This document shows, piece after piece, positions 1 to 11,435 of a stretch of 64,000 bases of DNA. The position numbers and the translations under genes were made by a program. Within the stretch, counting starts at the first letter, position 1, and every line of letters begins with the position of its first letter. The stretch lies in assembly GCF_016545825.1 (NCBI RefSeq), contig NC_052615.1, positions 32,175,088-32,239,087 on the forward strand, read 5' to 3'. Under the pieces are notes generated by a model. The model made no database searches. It was given only the letters and a program-made list of their open reading frames with translations, and was not told the origin of the DNA. This DNA is from Eucalyptus grandis. Its lineage: Eukaryota; Streptophyta; Magnoliopsida; Myrtales; Myrtaceae.

Positions 1-1527
1 AAGGTGGGTTGGGTATCAAATCCCTTCGGGGTGAGCAATATTGCTGTCATGATCAAACACCTATGGCTCCTTTTCACCGATAAAGAGTCGCTTTGGACTA
101 AATGGATTCATTCCATCTTCTTAAATCGCAAAAATTTATGGATTGTCCCAAGACCTACATATTGCTCTTGGGCTTGGAAGAAGTTGCTTGGCCTCCGTGA
201 TTTGATCCAACATCATTTTAAGTGGCGCGTTGGTAATGGGCTATATGTCTCTTTCTGGTTTGATCACTGGCACCCACGTGGTCCGCTCTACAAGTTGTTC
301 TTTGACCAAGAAATCTACTGCTCTGGTATACCAAGGCTCACTTCGGTAGCTACTGCTTTAATACCTTGCCCCTCCCTTCTGCTGTTGCGACCTCCATAGT
401 GAGTTGGGATGATCCCCTTCCAAACCTCAATGATGCTAGTGACTGTCTTCTATGGCTTGGTCAGTCCTCAGGGGTGTTTTCTACTACCTCAGCTTGGAGC
501 CTTCTAAGGCCAAGGGGTGTTGTGGTCCCTTGGTCGAGATTTATATGGAACCCCTCATTACCTCCTCGGTATCAAACCCATTTATGGTTAATCTCCCGCA
601 ATTGATTGCCAACCCAAGTATTGTTGCTTGCTTATGAGAGAATCCCGGATGTTTCTTGTGCTTTCTGCTCTTCTATGTCGGACTCGGTTGACCACTTATT
701 CTTTGGATGTTCTATCACTAATCACCTTGCATCCTTTTGGGCGGCTAAGTGTAACCTACCTTGGTGGAATCATGCTTGGAAGGACAATCTTTTGTGGGTT
801 ATCAAACACCTTTCTGATGCAAGCTTCCACCAATCCTTGGCTCGCTTTGCCTTTGGTGCCTTATGTTATCTCATTTGGAAAGTGAGGAATAACATTATCT
901 TTCGCAATCAAAGATTATTCCTCCCAGCTTTAAAGGACCACCTTCGTAAATCCATCAATGATAGGGCTTTAACCTTCCCCAAGGTCCCGGACAACCCCCG
1001 GAATAGAAGACTCCAACTTAGCTGGGGCATCCACCCCTCCATCTTTGATTGATTATCCTTAATGTTGGCTACCCCCCCCCCCTTTGTTCCTCGGCCTGAT
1101 GTTTGGTGAAGCTGCCTCCTTTGCTACATTTCTGCCCATCTCGCTGTTGCTGGGTGATGCTTCTGATGAAACTCTCTCGGGTCTTTCCTGATGGTGCGGC
1201 TTGTGTTCCAGCTTGGTGTCCCTCCTGCTCTCTTCCTCTTTGTGTCTTTTCCTTGTGCGGGCCACAGTGTTGTGTGATCTTCCCCCTCGTCTCCTTTGTT
1301 GGCCGTTGTTTTGGCCTTCTTTTGCTGCTATTTTTACTTGCATTGTATCTCTCTCGTAGCTCTTCCCTCCCCTTTTCTCCCCCCGGCCCCCTTCCACTCG
1401 TTTGGACTTCCTGTCTTTCTAAGTGTAAGCTGGTGTCGGGGTCCCCTTGCTGTACAGTTGTATAGCTTTTTGTACAAAAGTCTATATACTTCTTACCTTT
1501 TACAAAAAAAAAAAAAAAAAAAAAAAA
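1..1527 (+). mobile_element. LINE (non-LTR retrotransposon), decayed 3' end with poly(A) tail
   Basis: The forward strand encodes broken pieces of the C-terminal part of a plant L1-type reverse transcriptase polyprotein. The first 130 codons read like the region after the RT domain, with a tryptophan-rich segment (KWRVGNGLYVSFWFDHWHPRGP). Codons from 606 to 1052 contain a Cys-x2-Cys...His...Cys pattern (CAFCSSMSDSVDHLFFGC) typical of the zf-RVT domain. The frame shifts near 370-610, so it cannot code for a working protein. After the stop at about 1052 comes a C/T-rich 3' untranslated stretch, and the element ends in an A tract at about 1503-1527. The 5' part lies outside the window. It abuts the invertase pseudogene just past its exon 4, so it probably inserted into intron 4 of that copy; the target duplication cannot be checked because the left flank is missing. 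Confidence 0.85.
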
Positions 1528-1540
1528 ACACACCCAAACT

Positions 1541-2870
1541 TGTGTGGCGGTTCCAACATCTGGAGGCATAATGGATTCAGCTTTGACCTCTCTGTCACTG
1601 AATTCCTTACTGTTTAATCTCAGACTTTCCAATTCCGCCACTGGCCATTGAAGTAGGTGGGTACCCATCTTTTTTTCGAGCACCAAGGTCCTCGGAATTT
1701 CCTGAGGATACCAGTCAAATGATCGTGATTGGTAAATCAATAAGATCTTGAGCTTTATTGACCCTAAATATGACATTTAATATCTCTTATGATTTCTAGC
1801 TTCCAGTCTCAAGACAATAGTGAGCACGGTTCAATTTATATTTCTACAGTCTTACTATATTCGGAAATGCTTTGATCAATTGGACAGAAGTTCGGCAGAC
1901 ATGTCCTGGCAGATTTGAAGCAGAGGGGTTAATTTCAATCAATTTCATTCTCAGGAAGTAGACTGTACTACTATAAAAGTCAACAGAAACAGTAATAAAA
2001 CCTGAAGTGAAGCTCATCCCTTCTGCACATCAGGAGCCTCGGTGCAAATTCCAGCAGATACACACACAAGATTCTCCTGCCTTTGCCGTGGTCATAGAAT
2101 GTCTGTGAGGCATATAAATTACCATAATCATACCTAATCCCGATTCCCACATCAGTTTCGGGACTGTCTGGAACCCAAATTATTGGCCTTCACATCATAA
2201 CCCCAACTGCATAGTGATCATGCCTATCCTTGTCGATGCTAGCCTTCATCACACGCTTCACTCCTGGACCATTAACCAACATGTCCAAGCCATTTTCATG
2301 GTTCACCAAGATCAGGAAAAAGTCCACACATTCCCACATGCCAGTCCCTGAAACAGAGCACGCCAGGCAAGAGCTCAGAGTCCTTGTAGTCCTCGGTCTC
2401 ATGCACAAATGACATTCTTGTATTATCAACCTTACTGCCAATTAGAATTTGCCACATTCCTCCCGACGTGTTCCAGGCAGTCGCTGGGTCACAGAAGTCC
2501 GACTTGTCAAAACCTGGAGGGGGCTCAATAATTGGGTTGCCAGGGTAGTTGATCCAATTGATGAGGAGTGGATCGGATGGATTGGCGGGGTATGCAAGAT
2601 TTTGGTACGGCACGGAATCATTTTGATGATCCAGTGCAGAGCACAATCACTTGGCCATCTGGCAGGATCATGGCCGATCCACTCCACATGGCATCATTGG
2701 TGTCGCACCACTGATCAGCCACCAAGGCAAGAGGGAGGTGGAGCCAGAGGATCGATTCCTTGGACATGTCATGGCCCCAGACCATTTTATAATGTCTGCA
2801 ATCCAGACCCTCAGTGTCGTATTGGTAGAAGAAGTGGAACCATCCGTTGTCGAACATTTTATGAGCCTGA
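1541..2870 (-). pseudogene. Vacuolar invertase pseudogene (exons 3 and 4 only)
   Basis: The minus strand carries recognisable but broken copies of invertase exon 3 (about 2870 to 2002) and exon 4 (1701 to about 1541), matching the intact gene at 4011-7083. Exon 4 is still open and its acceptor is kept. Exon 3 is split by frameshifts into three overlapping reading frames (pieces at about 2857-2618, 2646-2296 and 2441-2190). The WECVDFF motif survives, but the RDP motif reads CDP (SDFCDPATAW), so a residue expected to bind substrate is lost. Exon 1 and the mini-exon coding for the NDPNG motif are not found between 2870 and 4010. Exons 5-7 are not visible; they may lie beyond the LINE outside the window. 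This is a decayed tandem duplicate, not an expressed invertase. Confidence 0.85.
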
Positions 2871-4010
2871 TCACCACAACTGCGAATGCAGCAGAAACTA
2901 TCGCTCGCTAGGTTTTGGGGTCTGCATTTTCACAATTGGATATCAAGCAGCTCGTGTCAGGTCTTCTTTCTTTTCCTATTCCAAGAAAGACAAATTATTA
3001 GCTTACCTACCTGCGGATAGACTTGCTCTTCCTCTCACACTGCTCACATTAACTACCTTAAATTCATAACAGCACGAAGATTCTTGCATTTTTTTGTCAC
3101 TTCTGATGTAAAACCTCACCAAAGCCCTTCAAAAGAAGCAAAACGCGTTAGTACGGGATAACTTTGCAGCCAAGGCATGCGAAAGTTTCGGACAATCATG
3201 AACTTCGAGTGGCGAAGTTCACAGGCCAATGTTTCGAGAGAAGTCACAACAATGAGATGCTGCATTTGCAAACACGTTAGTACGAGGTTTGAGGAGACTC
3301 TCGAAGACGACGATGTCGAAGGGCTTCGAAGCAAATTGCAGTGGCTTTTCAGCTCTTGAATCTGAAGTAAAAGAAGAAGAAATGCCAATGGTTTTGATCG
3401 ATGGAAGGGGGGAAAGTGTGAGCTGCCATTGAAGACGGAGCGAGACCTCGTCAGCCGAAGCCAGCCCACGTACTTTTCATGAGACTGCGAGCTTCAACTT
3501 TTCGTCTTTTCCGTTTTTTCGGTTGGTGATGGATTCGATAGAAAAGACATCGTGCGTTCGACATAATCTTAAACAGTTGATTGTGTAGGTCCCACGATGG
3601 AATCTACGTGTCAACTGATTCTGCAGCTCCCCATCCAACTCTCCATTTTGTCCAAAATCTCATCTCCTTTTCATCTGCTTATAATTTTTTCAGAAAAGAT
3701 ATGGCTATGGAAAACGGAAAAGAAGAACCAAACTTTTAGACGCTCGGGAGATGAATAACAGCAAATGAACAGTGAAATTTCTCTGTCGTTTAACCGCATC
3801 ATCTCAGACGCTTGTCTTCTTTTTTTTTCTTTTTTCTTCTGCCACTCGTCCGCTCAAAAATGGAAATGAAGGTCCCCTGCCCATCTTGTGAACTGAAGAT
3901 GGTGGGACTGATACAACTTGTACAGGCTCATCAACAAAGGGAACGTTACAAAAAAATAAAATAAAATTGCGCGATCCTTATGTCCAATCTTTTTTCTGCT
4001 TCCGTTTCGA
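2871..4010. other. Spacer between invertase pseudogene and intact invertase
   Basis: I see no coding sequence with family resemblance here. Short open frames near 3116-3469 have no recognisable domain. The right part, about 3700-4010, is where the 3' untranslated region of the invertase gene on the minus strand should lie; a T/C-rich run sits at about 3818-3840. Confidence 0.5.
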
Positions 4011-7000
4011 TCACTGGGGGCTGTACGGGCGGATGAAAGCAGAGTTCATCTGCCATATCTTGAGCGAGGCCTTGACATTAGCCTCGGTGGCATTGTTGAA
4101 CAAGAAGACCCGGGCGGCCCCGTAGATGGCCTTGGTTGGGTAAACGCGGGCCGTGATGCAGCTCCTCCCTCCCTGTGCGAAGGTCTCTACGATCGAGTGA
4201 TCCACCTGGAAGACCGACGAAAGAAAGGGCGAGTTACTGATAAGTCTAGGGATAGGCACAGCGTACGACATCATTTCATGTGAACGAGAATGCGAGCTCT
4301 CTCACCAGTATTCTGAGCGACAACTTCTCGCCTTCAAGTACCGGGACGAAGCTTCCGTAGACTTGCTTGTGGACATCGGTTGCCACGGAAGATCTACGGA
4401 GAAAAGAAACAAGCATTCGGCGTGATTGATGAAAGCGAGACCGGACAAGATTCGAAGGGGGAAAAAAAACGAGATCGAGAGGGTTACCTCGATTGGTCAG
4501 TGCAGATGGAAGTCTTGAGGGTGCCGTTCGGTCCCTTAACGACGTAGAAGTACACAGGAGTCTGCTCGGATAGGTCATCGTCTGCAAGAACCAAGAGGCC
4601 GAACGGTCCTAGAGCACTTCGTTGAGAGGCCCCACCGCTGGCGCTGCAAACATAATCGGCATCAGCCTCGGGTGCCGCCTCTAGGGCCTGTTTGTCCAGC
4701 TCAAATTCTGCCACGATGTCCACCTGAAAATCATTTTTTTCATTAGCCGGAAGTCCTTATTTCCCTGAATAGTACAGCTACAGATGAAGACTTGAAGACA
4801 CCGACCTGTGTGGCGGTTTCGACATCTAGAGGCACCACCATCCCGGCTTCAACCTCTACGCTGTCGAATTCTTTGCTGCTTAATCTCAAGCTGTCTACTT
4901 CCTCCACCGGCCACTGAAGCAGGTTGCTTCCGGTCTTCGTGTCGAGAACAATTGTCCTCGGAAGTGCCTGAGAAATATGAATGGAGTTCACCATGGTCAC
5001 TCTCGTATGAGGATTTTGACATCATTAAACCATCATATGATGTGTCACAACAATTTCAGAGCACATTCAAAGGCAAGTGAAAACATTGAACAGACCTGAA
5101 GTGAAGCCCATCCTTTCTGCACATCGGCGTACTCGCTGTCTGACTCCGTGATCCAACCCCACAAGATCCGCCTACTCTTGTTCTGGTCGTAGAACGTCTT
5201 CGAGGCGTAGAATATACCGTAGTCATACCTAATCCCGATCCCCACGTCAATCTCGGGGCTGTCCGGGACCCAAGTGTTGGCCTCCTCGTTGTAAGTCCCG
5301 ATCGCATAGTAATCGTGCCTGTCGTCGTCGAGGCTAACCTTCATCACGTGCTTCACTCCCGGACCATTCACCGACGTGTCCAACCCGTCATCCGAGACCG
5401 GGAAAAAGTCCACACATTCCCACATGCCGGTCCCGGGGACGGCATGGAGCAGGCCCGGCAAGAGCTTGTAGCTCTTGAAGTCCTCGGTCTCGTACACAAA
5501 CGACACTCCCGTCTTGTTGATCTTGGCCCCGACTGCGAAGCGCCATTTGCCTCCGGACGTGTACCAGGCGGTCGTCGGGTCACGGAAGTCCAACTTGTCG
5601 ATGCACTGCGGAGGCGCTAGGATAGGGTTGCCGGGGTGCTTGACCCAGTCGATGAGGAGCGGGTCGGAGAGGTTGGCAGGGTAGGCGAGGTTCTGGAGCT
5701 GCTGGGACTCGTTGGACGAGCCGGTGTAGAGCATCATGACTTGGCCGTCGGGGAGGACCGTGGCGGAACCGCTCCACACGCCGTTGATGTCGTACCACTG
5801 GTCGGCCACCATGGCGAGGGGGAGGTAGAGCCAGTGGATCAGGTCCTCCGACACGGCGTGGCCCCACACGATGTTGCCCCAGACGGCGGCGTCCGGATTG
5901 TATTGGTAGAAGAAGTGGTACCAGCCTTTGTAATACATGGGACCTAGCATGATTTCACTTTTTGACGTCAATTCCTATACGAAGTTACACTTTCATGAAA
6001 GCAGATTTGTGGCTAATCCCGCGGTGACATGTTGAAAAAGAGTATATTGTTTAGAAGCAGTATGAAAGTCGAAATTCCGATTATATAACTACTAGTTTAG
6101 TGTAATTATCAGAAAATGCAATATTATAATTTAAAAAGAGAAAAAGAAAAAGAAAGAAAGAAGGAGAACCATCTTACCGTTGGGATCTATTGCAGACGAT
6201 GAAACGGGATTCCCATGCCACAGCAAGAACAGAGCCATGAAACGAAGGAGAAAAAAATAAACACAAATCAGTTACATATATAAATCTCCATCGGTAAGCA
6301 TCGATAAAGTCAAAATCATTCTTTTTCCCAAAAAAAAAAAAAATGAATTTAAGAATAAGCACCTCCATAGATTCCTATCTTTTTATTCCACGAGATTCAC
6401 AAATTTGGTATTGCAGTCCAAGTTAATTACATTTTCCGGTGTGCTGTACGCTCATTGACCAAAATCTTAACAAAAGAAAAAACCTCAAATGACCGTTCAA
6501 GGTACCCAGAAAAAGATTTGACTAGAAGAACCCTCAGAAAAAAATAGTTGAATATCATTCTTGAACGTAAATAACATCAACCAAACTTCCAGAAAAAAAA
6601 AGGCAAAGAGCATTCTCAAAGAAATGAAATGCCATAGGAAAATAAAAGGTCACCATTCATCCAGTTCTTCTCCGGCTGGAAATGGTAAGCCGTTCTCTGC
6701 CACGACAGCATGCTGTTGTTCCACGGGAAGCCCCGCAGGTTGGCACCAGCGAAGACCCGGTTTGACTTCGCGGACACTCCTTCCTTCACGCCGCGAGGCA
6801 CCGGCCTGACCACCGTCTTGACCGGCACCGACCTCTGCCCCGCTCCTCCCAGGAGGAACGGCTCCAGCCGAGCAGAATTGACCTCCGCGCAGACATCCGG
6901 GCTTGTGTCGGTCGAGAAGCCGATCACTATCCCCACGACCAGCAACACAGAAAGTCCCACCGCCAAGATCGCCCGGATCGGTCGGCGGTGGTCCCTCGGC

Positions 7001-7083
7001 TCCTCCCCGCCGGCAAGAGGGGCGTACCCGGGGTCCTCCTGATCAACAGGAGACCGGCTTGGGTAGGGTTCCGCCATTTGCAA
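4011..7083 (-). CDS. VIN: Vacuolar acid invertase (beta-fructofuranosidase, GH32), 7 exons
   Basis: Hydrolyses sucrose to glucose and fructose in the vacuole. Exons on the minus strand, read from splice sites and frame: 7083-6654, 6186-6178 (9-bp mini-exon), 5943-5096, 4967-4806, 4733-4498, 4393-4306 and 4205-4011, joining to 655 aa without a stop. The N-terminus is a charged propeptide with one hydrophobic segment (about residues 37-57), as in vacuolar invertases that pass through the secretory system as membrane precursors. GH32 landmarks are intact: WMNDPNG at 141-147 with nucleophile Asp144, RDP at 267-269, and WECVDF at 321-326 with acid/base Glu322. Val at 324 (WECVDF rather than WECPDF) separates vacuolar from cell-wall enzymes. 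The mini-exon supplies the DPN core and is a hallmark of plant invertase genes. A second ATG two codons downstream (7077) could also be used. A decayed copy lies 3' of it. All motifs look functional. Confidence 0.95.
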
Positions 7084-7380
7084 AACGGCTTCAAGACGGG
7101 GAGAGTTTTCTAGGATAGCTTAAATAGACAAAATGTAGAGAGGAAGGGGAGAGAATGCTAGCTGTTCAAAGGAAGGAAATAGAAGTGGCGATGGAGGAAA
7201 GCCAGAATAAGGTTCTTTTGGTGTTTGTGATGAGGTTAGGTTGGCTACTTAGCAAAATTAGCGATGCTGAATTTGGAAAAGCGTATCCACCCCTATCCAA
7301 GGCAATGGTATAATTGGCCTGGACGTGAAGATGGAAATGGTGTTTCTTAATGTTGGATCGATTCTGAAAATCAAGGTCCA

Positions 7381-7388
7381 TATATATA
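7381..7388 (-). promoter_or_regulatory. Putative TATA box of the invertase gene
   Basis: A TATATATA run on the minus strand lies about 300 bp upstream of the invertase ATG. If used, transcription would start near 7350 and leave a 5' leader of roughly 265 nt. This placement is inferred from sequence and spacing only. Confidence 0.4.
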
Positions 7389-7625
7389 CACGCACCCGTT
7401 CCACTGTAGAGCCAAAGGGATTAAGGACATTGTTTATTATTTCGTTTTGGAACGTACAAAGTTGTCCATTGTGATTATTAGTGGCATTATTTTTTCGAGG
7501 GATGCCTATGGGATGGTAAATTCTAGAATTATCCTTGTTTCAACGCTGAGATCTCCAGTCAAAAATTTTCATTTATATGTACGCACGAAAATCGACAAAT
7601 CCGAAGCATGTGCCGAAGCTTCCCT

Positions 7626-8560
7626 GGGAATTTAATTAAGTTATCTGCATCAAATTGGGTAACTTTGTCCCATACGGGTCATGTTAGGTGTCTGCCTTGA
7701 TTGAGGGCGGTTCAACAAGGAAACAAGGAAGATGCCTGTTCATCCATATTTCATTGCTGTTCACAGATTTTTTAGATTCCACCCAAGTTTTTAAATACAT
7801 CCACCCTTTTGGTATCTTAATGTATCTCGATATTGGGACGTTAATGAATAACTCCAATTTCTTATTTTGGATTAATTTAGGGGCAACATGAAACTTGCAC
7901 ATTCAACCATCAGTTCGACATTAAAGCTCGAGAGCGTCTTGCTTAGTTGGAGATTGTAGGTTGTGACTACATTAATTTGATCGGTCGATTCATCTCAAAC
8001 GTTCATGCTAACAATAGTAAGAATAACATTGGAGGAGGAGGAGGAGGAGGTTGGAGGGTGCCGAGATGGACTTAGTATAAACCACACGTCTACAAAAATG
8101 CGCGGGGGATTTAGTTAAGTTATCTGCATCAAATAGGGTAACTTTGTCCCATACGGATCATATTAGGTGACTGCCTTGATTGAGGGCGGTTCAATAAGGA
8201 AACAAGGAAGATGCCTGTTCATCCATGTTTCATTGCTGTTCGCAGATTTTCGAGATTCCACCCAAGTTTTTAAGTATATATCCACCCTTTTGGTATCTTA
8301 ATGTATGTCAATTTCGAGACCTCGATAAATATCTCGGGTTTCATATTTTAGATTAATTTAGGGGCGACATGAAACTTGCACATTCAACCATCGGCGTTTA
8401 GTCAAAGATTATAGGTTGTGACTAGGGTCGTTAATCTGATCAGTCGATGCATCTCCAACGTTCCCGCGGATGGTAAGAACAACGATAAAGAAGGAGGAGG
8501 AAGAGGTTGGAGGGTGCGAACAATGGACTAGTATAAACCACACGTTTAAGAAAACGCGAA
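7626..8560. repeat. Direct tandem duplication, unit about 479 bp, two copies
   Basis: Unit 1 (about 7626-8104) and unit 2 (about 8105-8560) align along their whole length at an offset of 479 bp. Both start near TTAAGTTATCTGCATCAAAT, share GTAACTTTGTCCCATACGG, GAAACAAGGAAGATGCCTGT and GGGCGACATGAAACTTGCAC-like blocks, and end with a GGA-rich run followed by GTATAAACCACACGT. Substitutions and small indels are frequent, so the duplication is not recent. There is no coding potential. It lies in the upstream region of the invertase gene. Confidence 0.9.
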
Positions 8561-9640
8561 AGAGAAAAGTCCAATTCAAACTCAATCAAAGGAAGCAAAA
8601 GCGCACAGCCGTCAAGGTAACTAACTGCAAATAAAATACTAATTTTCCCCCTAATACCGTGAGGGAGAGCGCGACCCGAATTGGCCGATCGATTCGGGGC
8701 TACGAATGAATGATTCAATGGTCCAAAAAGGAGTGCATACGAGAGCGCAAAAGAGAGATGGGACACGTAATCCCAACCTAGGTTTTTCTACCATCCCTGT
8801 GGAGAACTCGACTCGGCAAAAGAACATGTCCCGCAAGTAAACAAGGTAAACAAGAAGCGATGGGAAGCTGCCGATTCCTATCCGAAAGGTGACCCCTCCC
8901 CTCTCATCAGCATCAACTCCACAATGCCATTTTCAATGTGCAGATTCATGTCCAACTCCGACGGTTTACCGTCCACACGAATATAGTACTCGAACGCACG
9001 ATCTTAGCCACAGCCACAGGACATGGGTGACTCAGCACTGACACATGGTTTGACCAGATTGATTGACGAGGTGCGTGGGGACATGTTGGAATTTGTGGTC
9101 CGCTGGTCTCTTCATTAGGAAGAGGACAAGGCAATTGATGCAAGATAGCCTACCGTCCCAAATCAGCACTTCGCGTTTTTCTTTTGTTTTCTTCCCAATA
9201 ATGTTGGTGAATCATGGAGGAGTGCTTGATTGCTTGCTGTCCCTGCATTATTCCCATGCGCGGCCACGTGGTGGCCTTCCAGCACCACATGCTCTTGCCA
9301 CCACAGAAAATTTTTGACGAGGTTGGCAAAGAACCCGAAAAAAACGGGGAGAGAGGGATCGAGATGTTGGTACGTAAGCGGGAGTGAAATGGGGTCGATC
9401 GAGGGTTTGGATGTTAATGAATGATTGGGATTCGGATGGAATCAATCATGGCAATAGAAAATTCCGAAAAAATACTCCAAATCCTAAAAAAATTTAGATC
9501 CCGGCAAAGTCGAGTATCACTTGAGACTGATGAGGTCAACTCTTGTCTATGGCCAGTCCACAACTGTTGTTGAAGCCTAGCAATTGGTAGAGGAAAAAAA
9601 GAAAGATAAAGAAAATAATTATTAAAAAGTTAATTTTTTT
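8561..9640. other. Spacer, no gene seen
   Basis: No open frame here resembles a known protein. A G-box core CACGTG lies near 9264-9269 (context GGCCACGTGGTGG), but no associated gene is visible nearby. Confidence 0.4.
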
Positions 9641-9649
9641 TTTTTAAAA

Positions 9650-9850
9650 AGAATTATTCATGTTAGTGTCAATTGTATAATGTAAAATAATTAGCATTTA
9701 TAATAGTAATTTCTAATCAAAATTGATCAACGTGACTAAATTATTATTTTGTCGACAGATTTAAAATTTAATTGACACAATTGAAATATTTATGACCGAA
9801 TTGATAAAAGTATAATAAGATTTAAAAAAAATTAATAATTTTCTCATCAA
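9650..9850. mobile_element. MITE remnant, TTGACACAATTGAAA family (copy D)
   Basis: An AT-rich block contains imperfect inverted copies of the sequence TGTCAATTGTATAAT / ATTGACACAATTGAAAT, followed by TTTATGACCGAATTGATAAAAGT. The same wording occurs at 49.7-50.1, 50.9-51.2 and 54.6-54.9 kb, so I group them as one small non-autonomous element family. The ends cannot be placed exactly. Confidence 0.5.
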
Positions 9851-10219
9851 TAATTTAATAATGATTTGTTCGTGAGTCATAGATCTGCCTTCTTGTCATA
9901 GGCTCCACCAACTCAATGCAGTGCAGAGGTTCGATGTGATTTTGTCAGGAGGTGATGGAATTTGTGATTCACTCTGAATTAGGCCTTTGATCATTGACGT
10001 GTAAAGTGACCAAGAAAAAGGACATGAATTCTATTTGGCGCAAGAAACAATAATCAGATTCAAGTCCCCACGATAATCACTTTTGAGAGATGCGTGATCT
10101 TGTTAATAAGGACATGAATTATAAGCCACACAGTATTCAAGCAGTTCATTTGCAACAACAATAATAATAATGGATGTGTACTCGAGCTTAAGAATTCAAA
10201 AAAAAATTAGCAAGTTGGA

Positions 10220-10630
10220 TAAATAAAAATATGTAAGCTAGTACAAAAAATTATTAAATTGCAAACTATAAAAAAACACAAAAAGTGGGTTAGGCACCAA
10301 TCATTTTCTTTTTACAACCGAATTATCACGGGAATCAAAATCCGTTTGCTTGGATACATAATAGTAGAATTCTAAAAGTAAAAAAGATTCAACAAATTCC
10401 TTCAGTCCAAGATGCATCAAGCTCACATGTTTATAATTAAAAATCTGTAAGTTAGTACAAAAATTATTAATTTGCAAACTATTAAAAAAAAGTGGATAAG
10501 GCACCAATCATTTTCTTTCTACCAATCAATTATTATGGGAATCAAAGTCCGTTTTTGCTTGGGATACGGTCCACGAGTCAAAAAGATTCATCCCGAGATG
10601 CATGGAGCTTACACATGTTTAACGCCGTCA
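10220..10630. repeat. Direct tandem duplication, unit about 214 bp, two copies
   Basis: Unit 1 (about 10220-10433) and unit 2 (about 10434-10630) share the ordered blocks TGTAAG(C/T)TAGTACAAAAA, TTGCAAACTAT, AGGCACCAATCATTTTCTTT, GGGAATCAAA(A/G)TCCGTTT and AAAAAGATTC, at an offset of 214 bp. It is AT-rich and noncoding, with moderate divergence between copies. Confidence 0.85.
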
Positions 10631-11435
10631 TCATTTTACCATCTTTTCGCTCTTCGACTTTTAAACGAGTGGACAGCGCATTATGTCCCACGGGACGATT
10701 GAGATTATCGATCCTCCAAATTCCACAGGCATCAAAATCATTTGATGAGCTTGAATAGCTTTTAGCACGACCGAAACAGAGCACGTGAAAATAGGACCCT
10801 CCTCGCTCTAATGCCTACATTCCATAAGGGTTTCCAACTTCAGGTACGAGGGCAATGAATTTCGTGTGCGAAGAAAAAGCGTCGTGCGTGATTTCATCTA
10901 CATGACTTCCACCCATAACAGTATAGCCGACCAGGCTTAATTGAAGCTAACAGCTAAGTAATCATCAGCTGAAGACATATTCTCCTGACATGTTCTGGCA
11001 AAATCTTTTGCCAGAATTTTATGCGCTCAGTTATTTGTTTTTGCTAGGCATGCTTCTCCAGAAATATTAGAGCAGCTAAGACAAGTCTCATTAGCATCCC
11101 AACAGCATGCGACAATGCGAGAGCCGAGTCGTGCTCCACGAGCATTGAAAAAAAATGGGTCTTTGGGGAGGAGCTTTCGGAATCAGAAATACACGATAAA
11201 GCAGAAACCTGGAACACCAAGGTTACACTGTTTGGTGACGACTCAAGTTCGGTTTAGAGCAAGGAGAAAGAAGTCAATAGCTGTAAAACTCATTAACATC
11301 AGGCGATGACCTTCACATTCTTTTCCACCAGAGCCGATGCAAGTATCCAAGGGAAAAGTCGAGCATGGAAAGCAGTTGGAATCAGAATTGTTCTCTTCAT
11401 AAATAAGAGCCGCTTAGCAATTCCAGACCGGTGAA
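10631..11435. other. Spacer and probable 3' untranslated region of the transaldolase gene
   Basis: No coding sequence is recognised. The part next to 11436 should contain the 3' end of the transaldolase transcript, which runs on the minus strand. Confidence 0.4.

Noticed and set aside
5315..5947. Plus-strand and alternate-frame open frames within invertase exon 3
   Set aside because: They are shadows of a GC-rich coding exon.
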